From positions 1 through 64,000 of the forward strand of contig CAMCFO010000001.1 of assembly GCA_945874155.1 (NCBI GenBank): a stretch of DNA of 64,000 bases, in the 5' to 3' direction. The stretch comes from an uncultured Bacteroidales bacterium. GTDB taxonomy: Bacteria > Bacteroidota > Bacteroidia > Bacteroidales > UBA932. The position numbers and the translations under genes are program-made. Positions 26,765-37,200 of this stretch are shown here, piece after piece (position 1 is the first letter of the stretch; the number at the start of each line of letters is the position of its first letter). The notes below the pieces were generated by a model that did no database searches, was not told the origin of the DNA, and saw only the letters and a list, made by a program, of their open reading frames with translations.

Positions 26765-27931
26765 ATGCGAAGGCCAACTCTCATATTGATGCTCGTTGCA
26801 GCCCTTCTTCTTTCCTGTGCCGACAGGGCGTGGGTGGGAGTGGTCGAAGGCGAGTATGACGACAGCGAGGACCTGCTCCCGGTGCCTGTGCTGGTGGGCG
26901 TTGGAGATCCTGACCAAACCAGGGGTACGGGCGCAATGGACGCTGATGAGGGTCATCCCTTCAAAGAGGTGGATGTCTATGTATATGCTTTCAACCGAAG
27001 CAGCGCAGCATCTTTCACCAAACTTGCCAATTCTTCTCCAAATGATTGTCTGATAGATGCTTCGCTTGATTCTCCAGGCTCCAGAGCGGGCCGCAAGGCT
27101 CATTTCAACGGCACCGATCTCTATGTGGATTGGGTGAATGCATCCGCTTCGACATACTATCCTGCAGGTACCACGGATGCTTACGACTTCTATGCCTATT
27201 TCCTGGATGACTGTCCTGTTGCGTCCGTCACCAGAACCGCTGACAGGATAACTATGCCTGTGGAAATAGACGGTGCAAGGGACATTATGAGCGGCAGGGC
27301 TGAATTCAGCGAAACATCACTCCCTTCCACTTTTTCAGAGACTGAGAAGATGCTGCTCCGACAGAGGGCATTCAGTGCCTACACGGCCCGCAGGGGAGTG
27401 AACCCGGTGCTTAGCTTCCGCCACCATCTGGCTCGTTTGCGCTTTGTGCTCTATCCTGCCAGCGAGGAGGCTCACACCGTGGTTGTCAATTCCATCAAGG
27501 TTAAATCCAGACACTCCGGCATCTTCACCGCAGTGGCCCGCAACCAGGAGGAAGAGGGCATTGCTTTCTCCTCCGACTATGCCTGGCTCAGTCTTCCGGA
27601 GGCCGACGGAAGTGCCCTGAAGACAGATACCTACCACACCCCGCTCGGAGCCGACCTTTCCCTCCCTCTTTATGAGCGCAATGGAGTGCAGGTGGGCGGA
27701 ACCGTGCTCGTAGCTCCAGATTCGGACTATGAGGCGGAGGTGGAGTTTTTCGATCAAAAGGGTAACGGACATTCCGGAAAGTCTGTGCTGAACCTTAAAG
27801 GTACTTTCCTTCCGGGACATCAGTATCTGGTCAGAATAGCCATTTACGGTTTGCTCGAACCTCAGGTAAGCGTGAACTTGGAGGAGTGGGGAACAGGAGG
27901 ATATTTCATACTTGACAATGAAGACAAATAA
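26765..27931 (+). CDS. Fimbrillin-family lipoprotein (Mfa-like)
   Basis: The 388-residue protein is a type V pilus subunit candidate, exported as a lipoprotein (MLVAALLLSC). Fimbrillin-like features are TRGTG after a short linker, VDVYVYAFN, the strand YYPAGTTDAYDFYAYF, and ARRGVNPVLSFRHHLARLRFVLYP, which is shared with the next gene. The C-terminus reads LPGHQYLVRIAIYGL...SVNLEEWGTGG, the usual last strands. In this fold the N-terminal strand is removed after export and replaced by a partner subunit's strand. It may be a tip or minor subunit. Confidence 0.78.
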   Translation: MRRPTLILMLVAALLLSCADRAWVGVVEGEYDDSEDLLPVPVLVGVGDPDQTRGTGAMDADEGHPFKEVDVYVYAFNRSSAASFTKLANSSPNDCLIDASLDSPGSRAGRKAHFNGTDLYVDWVNASASTYYPAGTTDAYDFYAYFLDDCPVASVTRTADRITMPVEIDGARDIMSGRAEFSETSLPSTFSETEKMLLRQRAFSAYTARRGVNPVLSFRHHLARLRFVLYPASEEAHTVVVNSIKVKSRHSGIFTAVARNQEEEGIAFSSDYAWLSLPEADGSALKTDTYHTPLGADLSLPLYERNGVQVGGTVLVAPDSDYEAEVEFFDQKGNGHSGKSVLNLKGTFLPGHQYLVRIAIYGLLEPQVSVNLEEWGTGGYFILDNEDK

Positions 27932-27962
27932 ACTTATATATTAACCATTAACACAAAATGTT

Positions 27963-29075
27963 ATGAAAAAGTCTCTATTATTTGCAGCCCTTGCGGTCAC
28001 AGTGGCCGCTGCCTGCACGAAGACCAACCAGGTGCCTCAGGAAACAACTGATAACGGGGAAGCCGTTCCGGTTCGTCTTGCCGTCTCTTCTCCAAGGACT
28101 ATTGAAGTGAAATCCACCGGTGCCGCAACAGGCCAGTGGAGCGGACAGAAACTCAATATCTACTCCTATGAAGCAGGTGTTGCAGATTACAGCACTGCTA
28201 CTGCCTTTATTGACAATGTTGAGGCAACTGCACCGACCTCAGAACTTACCGGTGCCATCACTTTGACCAATCCTGACACCAGTGAGCCTTTCTTCTATGC
28301 TGCAGGAAAGTACTATGATTTCTTCGGATACTACATTGACGATGCTGCAACTGCCGTTCCTACTGTGGCTGCTGACGGAGTCTATGTGCCTTTCACCATC
28401 AATGGTTCACAGGACCTTATGACTGCTACCTCAGACAAGGCTGCAGATATTGCTGCTGCGGGTGCTTCTCTCACAGAAGACAAAGTTTACAGCGCCTATG
28501 CTGCACGCCGCGGTGTACAGCCTAAGCTTGTCTTCAAGCATCAGCTTGCAAGATTCACTTTCGAAATTGTCGCAGGTGCAGAGTCCGGCAACCTCATCAA
28601 TGTTGATGGTATAAGCATTGAGTCAGTGGCAAGCGGAGACCTCAAGGTTGTCGGTGCAGACAGGGGCCTTGCAAATCTTGCTTCCGATAAGGTTGAGTTC
28701 TTCCTTCAGGAAAAAACAGCTGAGGGTACATTGCAGGCACTCACTCCTGTTAAGCCTCTTCCGTACGACGTTAGTGCTCCTAAGACCAATGTCAAGAGCG
28801 TGGGCGAAAGCCTTATGGTCGTTCCGGGAGCAGCCAGTTACAGACTCAAGGTATATACCAGCCAGGACAACACCCAGTCACAGATTGAACCTCAGGTGTG
28901 GGATCTCAACATCAACAACATACAGGGCGCTCCGGAAGGTGCTGCAGCCTTCGAAGCCGGATATTCCTACAAGGTGACCATAGTGGTTTACGGACTTGAG
29001 GAAGTGAAGATTTCTGTTGAACTCGAAGAGTGGAAAGACGGCGGCTCCACTGTTCTCGACCCTGATATTTTGTGA
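27963..29075 (+). CDS. Fimbrillin-family lipoprotein, candidate major pilus subunit
   Basis: The 370-residue lipoprotein (LAVTVAAAC) is a paralogue of its upstream neighbour: both have an ARRGVxPxLxFxHxLAR block and end with EEVKISVELEEWKDGG-like strands. It is rich in Ala, Thr and Val and uses GCT/GCA-type codons more than its neighbours, as often seen in highly expressed genes; this is why I suggest the major subunit, without proof. FYAAGKYYDFFGYYIDD matches the YYPAGTTDAYDFYAYF strand of the upstream gene. It follows after a 31-base gap. The next fimbrillin's ATG lies 5 bases after the stop. Confidence 0.78.
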   Translation: MKKSLLFAALAVTVAAACTKTNQVPQETTDNGEAVPVRLAVSSPRTIEVKSTGAATGQWSGQKLNIYSYEAGVADYSTATAFIDNVEATAPTSELTGAITLTNPDTSEPFFYAAGKYYDFFGYYIDDAATAVPTVAADGVYVPFTINGSQDLMTATSDKAADIAAAGASLTEDKVYSAYAARRGVQPKLVFKHQLARFTFEIVAGAESGNLINVDGISIESVASGDLKVVGADRGLANLASDKVEFFLQEKTAEGTLQALTPVKPLPYDVSAPKTNVKSVGESLMVVPGAASYRLKVYTSQDNTQSQIEPQVWDLNINNIQGAPEGAAAFEAGYSYKVTIVVYGLEEVKISVELEEWKDGGSTVLDPDIL

Positions 29076-29080
29076 GTATT

Positions 29081-30133
29081 ATGAAAAAAATATTTCTCTT
29101 CATTTCTGTCGCAGCCCTTTGCGCCATATCCTGTACCAAGACGGTCCAGCCGGTAGATGACGCTGACAAATGGATCAATGACGAAAGTCTCAAGGTACCT
29201 GTTCAGTTCGCATCCGGGACCCAGGTGGAAACCAAGGCCATAAATTACGGACGAATCGAAGGAAACGTGATGAACACTCTGGACGTGGGCGTGATTGCAG
29301 TTGCCGAGAAGCAAAGCGACGGCACTCCTGTGGTCTGGAGCGAGTCTCTGTCCGGTTCCATACTTATTGACAACACGATGGTGACAACATCCGAAACCGG
29401 AGAAATAGTCTTCACCCCTGCGGTTTACTATCCTTACGGAAACGTATATGCCTACTCCTTCTACAGTTACTATCCTTACACCAATGCTGGCGGCCAGGCA
29501 GCAGCCAATGTGGGCGGAACCTACAGTATCACCTACGACCTGGGCGACACCGACATTCTTTGGGCCAATTCTGTGGCAAGCGATTATGAAGGCCTCAAAG
29601 GTTTCAATGCTGCATACTGTCGTGCTGTAAGGCAGGCCGGCGTGCAGTCCCAGTATTTCCCAAAGCTCCAGTACAAGCACCTTCTCACTGCAATGGTGTT
29701 CAATGTTGTGGGCAAGGATGCAACAATATCAGACTATGACCTGAATGTGACAGGAGTACACATCCTCAACACTTCCACCCAGGCCACACTCACCGTGGCC
29801 GACAGTCAGGGAGTGTCTTCCGGTGTACTCACTGGCAGTGAAGACGGCGGAAGTATAGGCTTTGACAATCTGAATGTGCCATTGACTTCTTCATCTTCTA
29901 TGGCCTGCACAATTCTGGCTATGCCTGCCTCAAGTTACACTGCACAGATCAGCTTCAGCAAGGGAGGCGACTCACGCGAGCTTGAAATAACCAACTCGGA
30001 CAACGAGTTCAAGGCTGGTTATGTCTATTACTTCACTGTCAAGGTGAACAACCCGGAGGAAGTTACCATACTCCAGACCGGTTTGGATGAATGGCAGACC
30101 GGAACAACTCCGGGAGAAGGGGAAGTGGAATGA
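29081..30133 (+). CDS. Fimbrillin-family lipoprotein
   Basis: This 350-residue protein is the third fimbrillin of the locus. The lipobox is in SVAALCAISC. The family strands are seen as FTPAVYYPYGNVYAYSFYSYYPY, LQYKHLLTAMVFNVVG and FKAGYVYYFTVKVNNPEEV, ending with DEWQTGTTPG. The track start at 29072 is GTG; the ATG at 29081 (MKKIFLFI) is preferred. It is more distant from the two upstream fimbrillins than they are from each other. Its stop overlaps the next start (ATGATG). Confidence 0.75.
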   Translation: MKKIFLFISVAALCAISCTKTVQPVDDADKWINDESLKVPVQFASGTQVETKAINYGRIEGNVMNTLDVGVIAVAEKQSDGTPVVWSESLSGSILIDNTMVTTSETGEIVFTPAVYYPYGNVYAYSFYSYYPYTNAGGQAAANVGGTYSITYDLGDTDILWANSVASDYEGLKGFNAAYCRAVRQAGVQSQYFPKLQYKHLLTAMVFNVVGKDATISDYDLNVTGVHILNTSTQATLTVADSQGVSSGVLTGSEDGGSIGFDNLNVPLTSSSSMACTILAMPASSYTAQISFSKGGDSRELEITNSDNEFKAGYVYYFTVKVNNPEEVTILQTGLDEWQTGTTPGEGEVE

Positions 30134-30702
30134 TGCGTGCACGGACTGCTTTGACAATATTCCTTCTGCTCGTGGCTCTATGCTGCGGGCAGGAGGGGTT
30201 TGCCCAGCAGTTTGCAGTACGTTCCAATGCTCTGGCCACAGGTCTGCTCCAGACTCCTGATCTGGGGCTGGAAATCGTGGCAGGGGAGCATAGCTCCGTT
30301 GCATTTTCGGTGGCCGGACATTATATGCCCTATGGACTGAATACCAAGCTCATCACGGTGCAGCCCCAATACCGCTACTGGTTCTCGGGCAGGCCCCTGA
30401 ACAGGGAATACGTGGGCGTGGCAGCCCTTTACGCCGGTTACGACATCAGGCTCAAGGACAATATCTACAACGGCAACTCTGCCGGGGCAGGCATTACCGG
30501 AGGTTATGTCCTGTCTATGGGCAAGCGCTGGGGGATAGAGTTTTCCGGAGGCCTGGCCGTGATGGTCTTCAATCAGAAACGTTACAACCGTTCCGACAGT
30601 TATGAGGACTATTATGCCGGAGACTCCGATTGGGCCAATTCCAAGGGCTATTGCCTCATGCCTTTCAATATAGGTGTAACTTTCATATACATTATAAAGT
30701 AA
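30130..30702 (+). CDS. DUF3575-family outer-membrane protein (fimbrial locus)
   Basis: This 190-residue protein has a signal peptide (TIFLLLVALCCGQEGFAQ) and the DUF3575 pattern: VRSNALATGLLQTPDLGLEI, then QPQYRYWFSGRPLNREYVGV, and a closing strand MPFNIGVTFIYIIK. It is probably a small beta-barrel. It is the second DUF3575 protein in the locus and lacks the charged tail of the first. The start overlaps the preceding stop by 4 bases (30130) or 1 base (30133). The next ATG shares one base with its stop. Confidence 0.82.
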   Translation: MMRARTALTIFLLLVALCCGQEGFAQQFAVRSNALATGLLQTPDLGLEIVAGEHSSVAFSVAGHYMPYGLNTKLITVQPQYRYWFSGRPLNREYVGVAALYAGYDIRLKDNIYNGNSAGAGITGGYVLSMGKRWGIEFSGGLAVMVFNQKRYNRSDSYEDYYAGDSDWANSKGYCLMPFNIGVTFIYIIK

Positions 30703-32963
30703 TGCGCAGGCATCTTTTCATAAGCATCTTCCTTATTCTTCTGAGCGCCGTGTCCCTCCGGGCACAGCAGATGAAGAGGGTGACCGGCAGGGTGTTGGAC
30801 AAGACAAGCGGCAAGCCCATAGACCAGCAGCAGTTCGGAATCAGGATTTACGGCTTCAACACGGTCGCCGCTGCACGGGATGTGAAGAAGCTTATGGACT
30901 TGGATGCCAATACTTTTGTCGTACCCGATGCTGAAGCCTATCCGGACGACAGCGGCTATTATGAAATCAACGTGGCTGAGACTGGAGCCTTGATTTTCAA
31001 GGCTGATATGAAGGATGCGGTGCTGGAACAGGTCAATTTCAGGCTTGAAATCAATGTCCGCATAGAAATGGGCAACTACATACGCACCAGCCAGGTATCA
31101 GCGGTAAGGGATGTCGTGGACGTGATAGACCAGCGCACCGATATGGAGGGCAACTATCTCAAGGCAAGGAGTTCCATAAGTATCCCCGACAACGTGGGCA
31201 AGACAGATGCCCGCCTCATAGTGCAACCCTTCCTCATAGATGCCGTCACCAAGGACACCCTCAGGGCCCTGAGGCCCAGCGTGATGGAAGGGACGGAATA
31301 CAAGATGACCCAGCACCGCAGGATGAACTATGACGACAGTCAGGACCCACTGAACTCCTATCTGCTCCCGGATACGCTCACTTCAGATGCCCTGATCATC
31401 CCCTGGGCAGACACCATCTATGTCAGGGACCCTTCCCGCAACTATCTCGTGAAAGGCATAGTCCTTTTCGAGGACTACAACAGGGTCTATGACCGCAAGG
31501 ATTATTACCTCGCCTCTTCGAGGATAGGCCGTCCCCTGCGCTTCCTGGAATATTCTATGGTGCCTTATATGCTGGATCCTCAGGCCTACAGGGAGAGGGC
31601 CAAGCGCGAAAAACGCAATACGGCAGGCAATATGTCCCTGACCTTTAAGGTGGGGCAGGCCCGTCTTGAAGATTCCGACACTCTCGGTAAGCGGCAGTTG
31701 GACTCCATTCGCAATGTTCTTCTGGACATTATCCACGGGGAAGGTTCGCAACTTAAGGAATTCCATATTACAGGCACGGCTTCTCCGGAGGGCCCGCTTG
31801 CCGGCAATCAGAAACTGGCCAAGAAGCGTCTGGACTATGCCCTTGGACAGATTACTTCCGTGCTACCTGCAAGTGTCAGGGAAAGGGTCTATATGACCAC
31901 CGATGCTAAGGTCGCGTCCTGGAGCAGGGTGGCGGAACTGCTCGATGCCGATTCACTCCTTTTCGAAGCTGAGTCTGTCCGTTCCATAGTGGCGGCAAAT
32001 CCACGCAATCAGGACCGTCAGGGCTATCTCATACGCTCCCTTCCGTACTACAAATCAGTGATTGCGCCTTTGCTTCCACGCCTGAGGTCTGTCAGTTATT
32101 CCTATTCCTATGAAATATTCAGGGAACTCACTCCGGAGGAAATACTCGACAGGTATCTCCACGATGAGGACTACCGCAGTGGCCGAAAACAATTTGCCCT
32201 CTATGAATACTGGCACCTTTTCAATATGGTGACTGACAAGGACGAACTGCATTCCCTCTATGAGAGGGCCTATAGGGAATCTATGGAACTGAGCGGCAAG
32301 CCGTGGATACTTGCAGCCTGCAACCTTGCAGCCTCGAACATTGCCAGAGGAGTCTGTGACACCACCTTGTTGAGCCGTTTCATAGACCTAAAGACTCACA
32401 CGACGGATTTCCGTATGATGCGGCTCAACGGCAACGGCTACGACCTGGTGAACCCGGAGGCGGTGATTGCCAACCAGTTGATAATGTATGTGATGGCCGG
32501 GGATTTCCGCAAGGCAGGCCAGTTGGTGAACATCCTCCCGGACAATGACCGCAACCGTATGGTCCGTGCCTTCGCCCTCTGCCTCGGCGGTTATTACAAG
32601 GGCGGAAAGACAGCTTATGAGAGGGCGGAAGCCAGGAAGGTGTTCGACTTGGTGAGCTCATCATCCCCGCGGAACAAAATGGTGCTATGTCTGGCTATGA
32701 ACACTAAGAATTACGACGATATGGCGGAAAATATGTTGGATGAACTGCCTCAGGACGATGCCCTGACAAGCTATTTCCGTTGTATAATCTTCTGCCGCAA
32801 AGGAGCCAGGAGCAAGGACTTTATGGACGACATTGCAGCAGAAGACGCGCTTCTGGACTGTTTCCATAAGGACAAATCCTTCATAGACATAGCCGCAAAT
32901 GACGGTTATGTGGTCGAAACCATATTCAAGAACGCTAAAGACAGGTATGACTATGGCGAATAA
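30702..32963 (+). CDS. Large outer-membrane-associated protein with OmpA-like domain (fimbrial locus)
   Basis: The 753-residue protein has a signal peptide (LILLSAVSLRAQ) and an N-terminal carboxypeptidase-regulatory-like domain (RVTGRVLDKTSGKPIDQQQF). A domain near residues 330-385 has the OmpA-like pattern LKEFHITGTASPEGPLAGNQKLAKKRLDYA, often peptidoglycan-binding. The rest looks helical with repeat-like character. Similar proteins with a TASPEG block occur in Bacteroidales fimbrial loci beside DUF3575 and DUF3868 proteins. An anchor between pilus machinery and cell wall is an inference. The start shares one base with the preceding stop. Confidence 0.65.
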   Translation: MRRHLFISIFLILLSAVSLRAQQMKRVTGRVLDKTSGKPIDQQQFGIRIYGFNTVAAARDVKKLMDLDANTFVVPDAEAYPDDSGYYEINVAETGALIFKADMKDAVLEQVNFRLEINVRIEMGNYIRTSQVSAVRDVVDVIDQRTDMEGNYLKARSSISIPDNVGKTDARLIVQPFLIDAVTKDTLRALRPSVMEGTEYKMTQHRRMNYDDSQDPLNSYLLPDTLTSDALIIPWADTIYVRDPSRNYLVKGIVLFEDYNRVYDRKDYYLASSRIGRPLRFLEYSMVPYMLDPQAYRERAKREKRNTAGNMSLTFKVGQARLEDSDTLGKRQLDSIRNVLLDIIHGEGSQLKEFHITGTASPEGPLAGNQKLAKKRLDYALGQITSVLPASVRERVYMTTDAKVASWSRVAELLDADSLLFEAESVRSIVAANPRNQDRQGYLIRSLPYYKSVIAPLLPRLRSVSYSYSYEIFRELTPEEILDRYLHDEDYRSGRKQFALYEYWHLFNMVTDKDELHSLYERAYRESMELSGKPWILAACNLAASNIARGVCDTTLLSRFIDLKTHTTDFRMMRLNGNGYDLVNPEAVIANQLIMYVMAGDFRKAGQLVNILPDNDRNRMVRAFALCLGGYYKGGKTAYERAEARKVFDLVSSSSPRNKMVLCLAMNTKNYDDMAENMLDELPQDDALTSYFRCIIFCRKGARSKDFMDDIAAEDALLDCFHKDKSFIDIAANDGYVVETIFKNAKDRYDYGE

Positions 32964-34200
32964 GACTTTACTTTGTTGCGCTGCCCTCTGCCTGTTCTGC
33001 AGTTTTGCACAGGCCCAGGAGGTGGACACCACCGGCTTCAATGCCCTGGAATACTCGATGCAGAAACGCTGGAGACCCTCCAATTCCGAGTTTCGTGGCG
33101 ACAGGTTCAGCGACAATCTTACGCTCAGCCTGGGCGGTGGGGTGGAGCAGCTGCTGGAAAGGTCCACTTCTTCCTATTCCCTCGGTCCTCTTTTTAGGGC
33201 ATCCTTAGGCAAGGATCTCAATATCACCAACAATCTCTTCGTGGGGGTATCCGCCGGGATGTTCAGACGCAACCGCGACGGAGCCAAGGTGCTGCGGGGA
33301 GGGCTTGAACTCGGTCATTCTTTCGACATCGCCTCCTATTTCTGGGGTTATGACCCGGACCGCAAGCTGGGATTGGGTACGGTTGAGGCTCTGGGTATTA
33401 ATCTTTCAAGGGCATCCGGGCAGTACCGCTTTTCTGCGTCAGTGAGTCTGGGGCTGCGTCTCAAGGCTATGGTGGCCAAGGATTTCGACTTCTTCTTCCA
33501 GCCGGATGTCTCTTTCTACACCGATGGCATAGACTGTTCCTCCGCAGCCAACTGGCAGAAATTCGACTTCGGATACGGCTTCAGCTTCGGAGCGATATTG
33601 CACCTGAACCGTTACCGGGCTGTGCCTTTCCAGGTGAGGAACCCCACCGAATGGCTCATCGACGGGGGCTATTTCCTGTTTTCTGGAGGCTGCAATTTCC
33701 AGATTTCCTCCCTTACCCTCGACAGACCAGGTCTCTTCCCTTCGGCCCGCGAGACTGTGCAGCTGACCTATGGGAGAGTGGTGGAAGGCCCACTCGCAGT
33801 GGAACTTGCATTCTTTTATTCGAGGGATGTGTGGAAGCAGTTCTCGGAAGGTCGCAATATGCCTTGCTACTATGTCGGATTCAGGCCTCAGGTGGCTTTC
33901 GACCCTCTCTGGTGGGCAGGAATTGACTGGTTCTCAATGCCGCTTGTGCTCGGTCCGGAAGTGGGACTTATGGCCAAGATAGATGACGGCTACAGCGTAA
34001 TACGCAGCTATATGGGCCTTTCAGTGGCCTTGCGTCCCGATTTCCTCGTACACAGGCATCTGTCTCTCTTTCTTGAACCGCGCTTTTCTATGGTGCCCTA
34101 CTCCTGGACCCCGCGCACCAACAGCACCCTTGTCACCGGCAGCCGCAACTATTACGATATGCTGCTGAGCCTCTCACTCGGTATGCGTGTGCCTTTCTGA
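32953..34200 (+). CDS. Predicted outer-membrane beta-barrel protein closing the fimbrial locus
   Basis: The 415-residue protein has a signal peptide (LLCCAALCLFCSFAQA). After a variable start, it shows alternating aromatic/polar strands throughout (FRASLGKDL, FSASVSLGLRLKAMVAKDFDFFFQPDVSFY) and ends in LLSLSLGMRVPF, as expected of barrels. I do not recognise a family. The track start (32899) is inside the previous gene; the ATG at 32953 overlaps that gene by 11 bases. The 3' end overlaps the alpha-2-macroglobulin gene on the other strand by 27 bases. Confidence 0.65.
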   Translation: MANKTLLCCAALCLFCSFAQAQEVDTTGFNALEYSMQKRWRPSNSEFRGDRFSDNLTLSLGGGVEQLLERSTSSYSLGPLFRASLGKDLNITNNLFVGVSAGMFRRNRDGAKVLRGGLELGHSFDIASYFWGYDPDRKLGLGTVEALGINLSRASGQYRFSASVSLGLRLKAMVAKDFDFFFQPDVSFYTDGIDCSSAANWQKFDFGYGFSFGAILHLNRYRAVPFQVRNPTEWLIDGGYFLFSGGCNFQISSLTLDRPGLFPSARETVQLTYGRVVEGPLAVELAFFYSRDVWKQFSEGRNMPCYYVGFRPQVAFDPLWWAGIDWFSMPLVLGPEVGLMAKIDDGYSVIRSYMGLSVALRPDFLVHRHLSLFLEPRFSMVPYSWTPRTNSTLVTGSRNYYDMLLSLSLGMRVPF

Positions 34201-37200
34201 CGATTTCTGCTTTGACTCCGTCTGCAACTTCCCGGAGAATGCCCCGTTGGCCCTATAGTCAGGAGCGTAGAGCGATTCTATCGTAGTGACTTGGGCGGTG
34301 AATACTCCGGCCTGGCTTACGAAAAACTCTTCCTCTATGTCTCTGTCCTCTTCCGGAAAGACTTCGAACCAGTAATCCAGAGCGTCTTCGTGCACCTCCC
34401 TGTAAGCTTGCGCACCGACCCACCAGGCGGCACAGCCTTGTAGCGCTGGATTGATTCTCCACTCGCGAAGGCCGCAACCGTAGTGGCCGGAAAGCTGGCG
34501 CACAGGTCGCAGGCAGGCGTTGTACGGAAGTCTCAGGTGGACAAGGGAACGGTTCTCATCGCTGTGGACTTTGTACCTTATGGTCAGTTTGTCGCCCACT
34601 TTCAGCACTTCTCCTTCCCGGAGCGGCCGGTATTTGCCTTCTTCAGTCATCATCAGGGCTTCCGTGGAGATGCTGAATCCGTTTCCGGCAGCCTTGATTT
34701 CCCGCAGCGGCAGGTATGATGTTGCACTGAGACTGAGTACGGAGGTGCCGAGCATTTCCTCTGAGCCCCGTCTTACAGCCAGCACCGCATTCACATATTC
34801 AAAGCCGCTTTCCCATTTTTGGTTGTCCTTCTGTATCATCAGCCAAAGCCTTATGCCGTCGGCTATTTCCGCTGCCCGTTCATCTCTCCTGCCTTTTCCT
34901 TCAAGATAGTCATTCCAACTGTCCATCAGGTCGCAGACAATCGAGTGGGCGTAGGCCTCGGACTCCAGCATGGCCCTGAACGGCATCACGGCATTAGGGT
35001 AGTAGCAACCTCCGCCGGAGTGCTCCACCGCATATTCCTTGAGCGAGGCTATGTCTGCACTGAGCAGTTTCTCCATCTTCAGACGGCCAAGGCCGAGGGA
35101 TGTCGCGAAAGCATTGCCTGCACAGTTTTCCATAAAAGCTGCCGCCCTGCGGGCCTTTTCCAGAATACGGCCTTTGAGTATGTCCTTCCCGCTTTTTGCG
35201 CAGGCGTATTCCCTGACGGCCTTTGTCGCTTCCTTATTCTCCTTTATGAGTTTTGAGTCCACCGCAATCTCAGGGAAGAAGGACCTCACTCTGAAATATT
35301 GTCCCACGGAAAGATTCCAGAAAAGGCCTGGGGCCTGCGAGAAGAAACTCCTGTCCAGATATGCCACGGCATCCGGGAAGATGGCCTCGATGCTTTGGTC
35401 CTCAAGCCCCGCCTTCCGTAATCCGGCGAGCCTTTCAAGCACTACTGCCGTGAGCACCGGTGAGGAATTGAAGTCCGGGAACCAGGCAAAACCTCCATCG
35501 TTGCACCTGCATTTGAGGATTTTTTCCCAAGCTTCCTTCCAGTCTCCTTGTCCGGTGAGATGGCGCACGCACAGCACTTCGCTCAGGTCCAGGAGGTTAT
35601 CCGACTTGATTTCTGTCTTGCTCCGCATCACTTCGTCCAGCAAATCGGCAAGGCTTCTTTCCCTGGCTGTGGCAGACTCTCCGCTGAAATTGATGAATTC
35701 GGCCCTGAGCCTCTTTTCCAATTGTGCCCTGTCTCCATCTTTGCTGAGCAGGGCGGAATGGGTTTCTGTGACTTCCTGCTTGTCCGGAAGAACCGGAATT
35801 CTCACTGCAATTCCGTCTGAGGCTGATTCCGAGATGAATACAGCCTTGATTTTCAGACTTGCCCTGCCATTGCTGAATGATGAGAGGCTTTCGGCTGCGG
35901 GTATGTTCATCTGCAGGTCTGGAGTGTGGATGCCCATAGAGGGGAGTTCCACAGGGAAGGATTTGGACAGCAGGGCTGCACTTTCCCCGTCGTAAACAGT
36001 TATGTCCAATATGCCTTTCACGGTTTTGTCCGTGTTGTTCGAAAGGGTCGGACGGAAATGCCACAGGTCAGCTCCGTAGAGCAGGGAAGGCTCGTGGACG
36101 GTGATGCTCACCGGCTGGCTCACCACAAATTCTTCCCTCAGGCTCCTGTTGTGGAAGGCCTTGTCGTGGGCAAAAACTGATACTATATAGGTCGAAAGCC
36201 TGTCCGGAGCTGTGAAACGCAGCTCGGCAGTCCCGTCCTCGGCCGTGCAGATATGGGGCTCGAAAACTGCAGTGCTCCGGAAATCGTCCCTTATCCGGAT
36301 TTCCATATCGGCGGGACCGGACTCTTTCGGGCTTCGGTTCATAGCTGCACTTGAAGGTGCCATCTCAGCGTCTTCCATAAACTCCGCTCTGCTCCCCATC
36401 AGCTGGAAAGGCATTATGCCCCGATAAAAATTGTCTGCGCTGAAATCGCAGCCGTCGGATGTGGTGCCACAGAGGTAGATGCCACGTATGGACGGAAAAA
36501 TTTCGTGCCACCTGTTTGGAGCTATGTCCTCGGTGCTCTTGTCGAAAATCGCGGCGGCGAGTTCAGCCTGCGCGGTGGATTTGAACTCCAGACAGTATTC
36601 CACTCCGGGCAAGAGGCTGTCACTGAATCGTTTGATGCTCAGAGGCAGGCGGAAACTGTCTGCTTTTCTGGTGAACTGGTGGGAGAAACTGTGGCATTCC
36701 CCATTGCGTATGTAATCCATTTTCACCATAATCCTGTCAGTCCATCCTTCCTTGAATGTCCACATCAGCTTTTTGAGGTTGTTGCCCTTTGTCCCGTCCA
36801 GCTTGAAGGATAGTATGTCTAAAATGTGCCCGTCCAGGTCCACCACAATGGCATTTGCCCATACAGGGGAGCTGGAGCCGAAAATGATCCCGATGCCATT
36901 GTCCTTTTCCACCACCTTGTAGGCATTGTCCAATCTGCAGCAGAGGCTTTCGTCCTGTTCGGAGAGTTTCAGAAGTTCAAGTTTGCGGGTGCTGGCGGAG
37001 CGGACTTCCTTGCCGTTACCGTCCCTGAACACATATTCCTTGTGCAAATTGAGCAGATAAAGTCCAGAAGGATGGGCCTTTAGGCTGAGACTTGTGCTTT
37101 TCCCGCTTTCGCACAGACCGGAATCCAGCACTTCCTTACCCTTGAGCAGTTGCCATTCTATCTGCCCTTCCAGCGGGGCTCCGTCAATGTCTCTAAGCGA

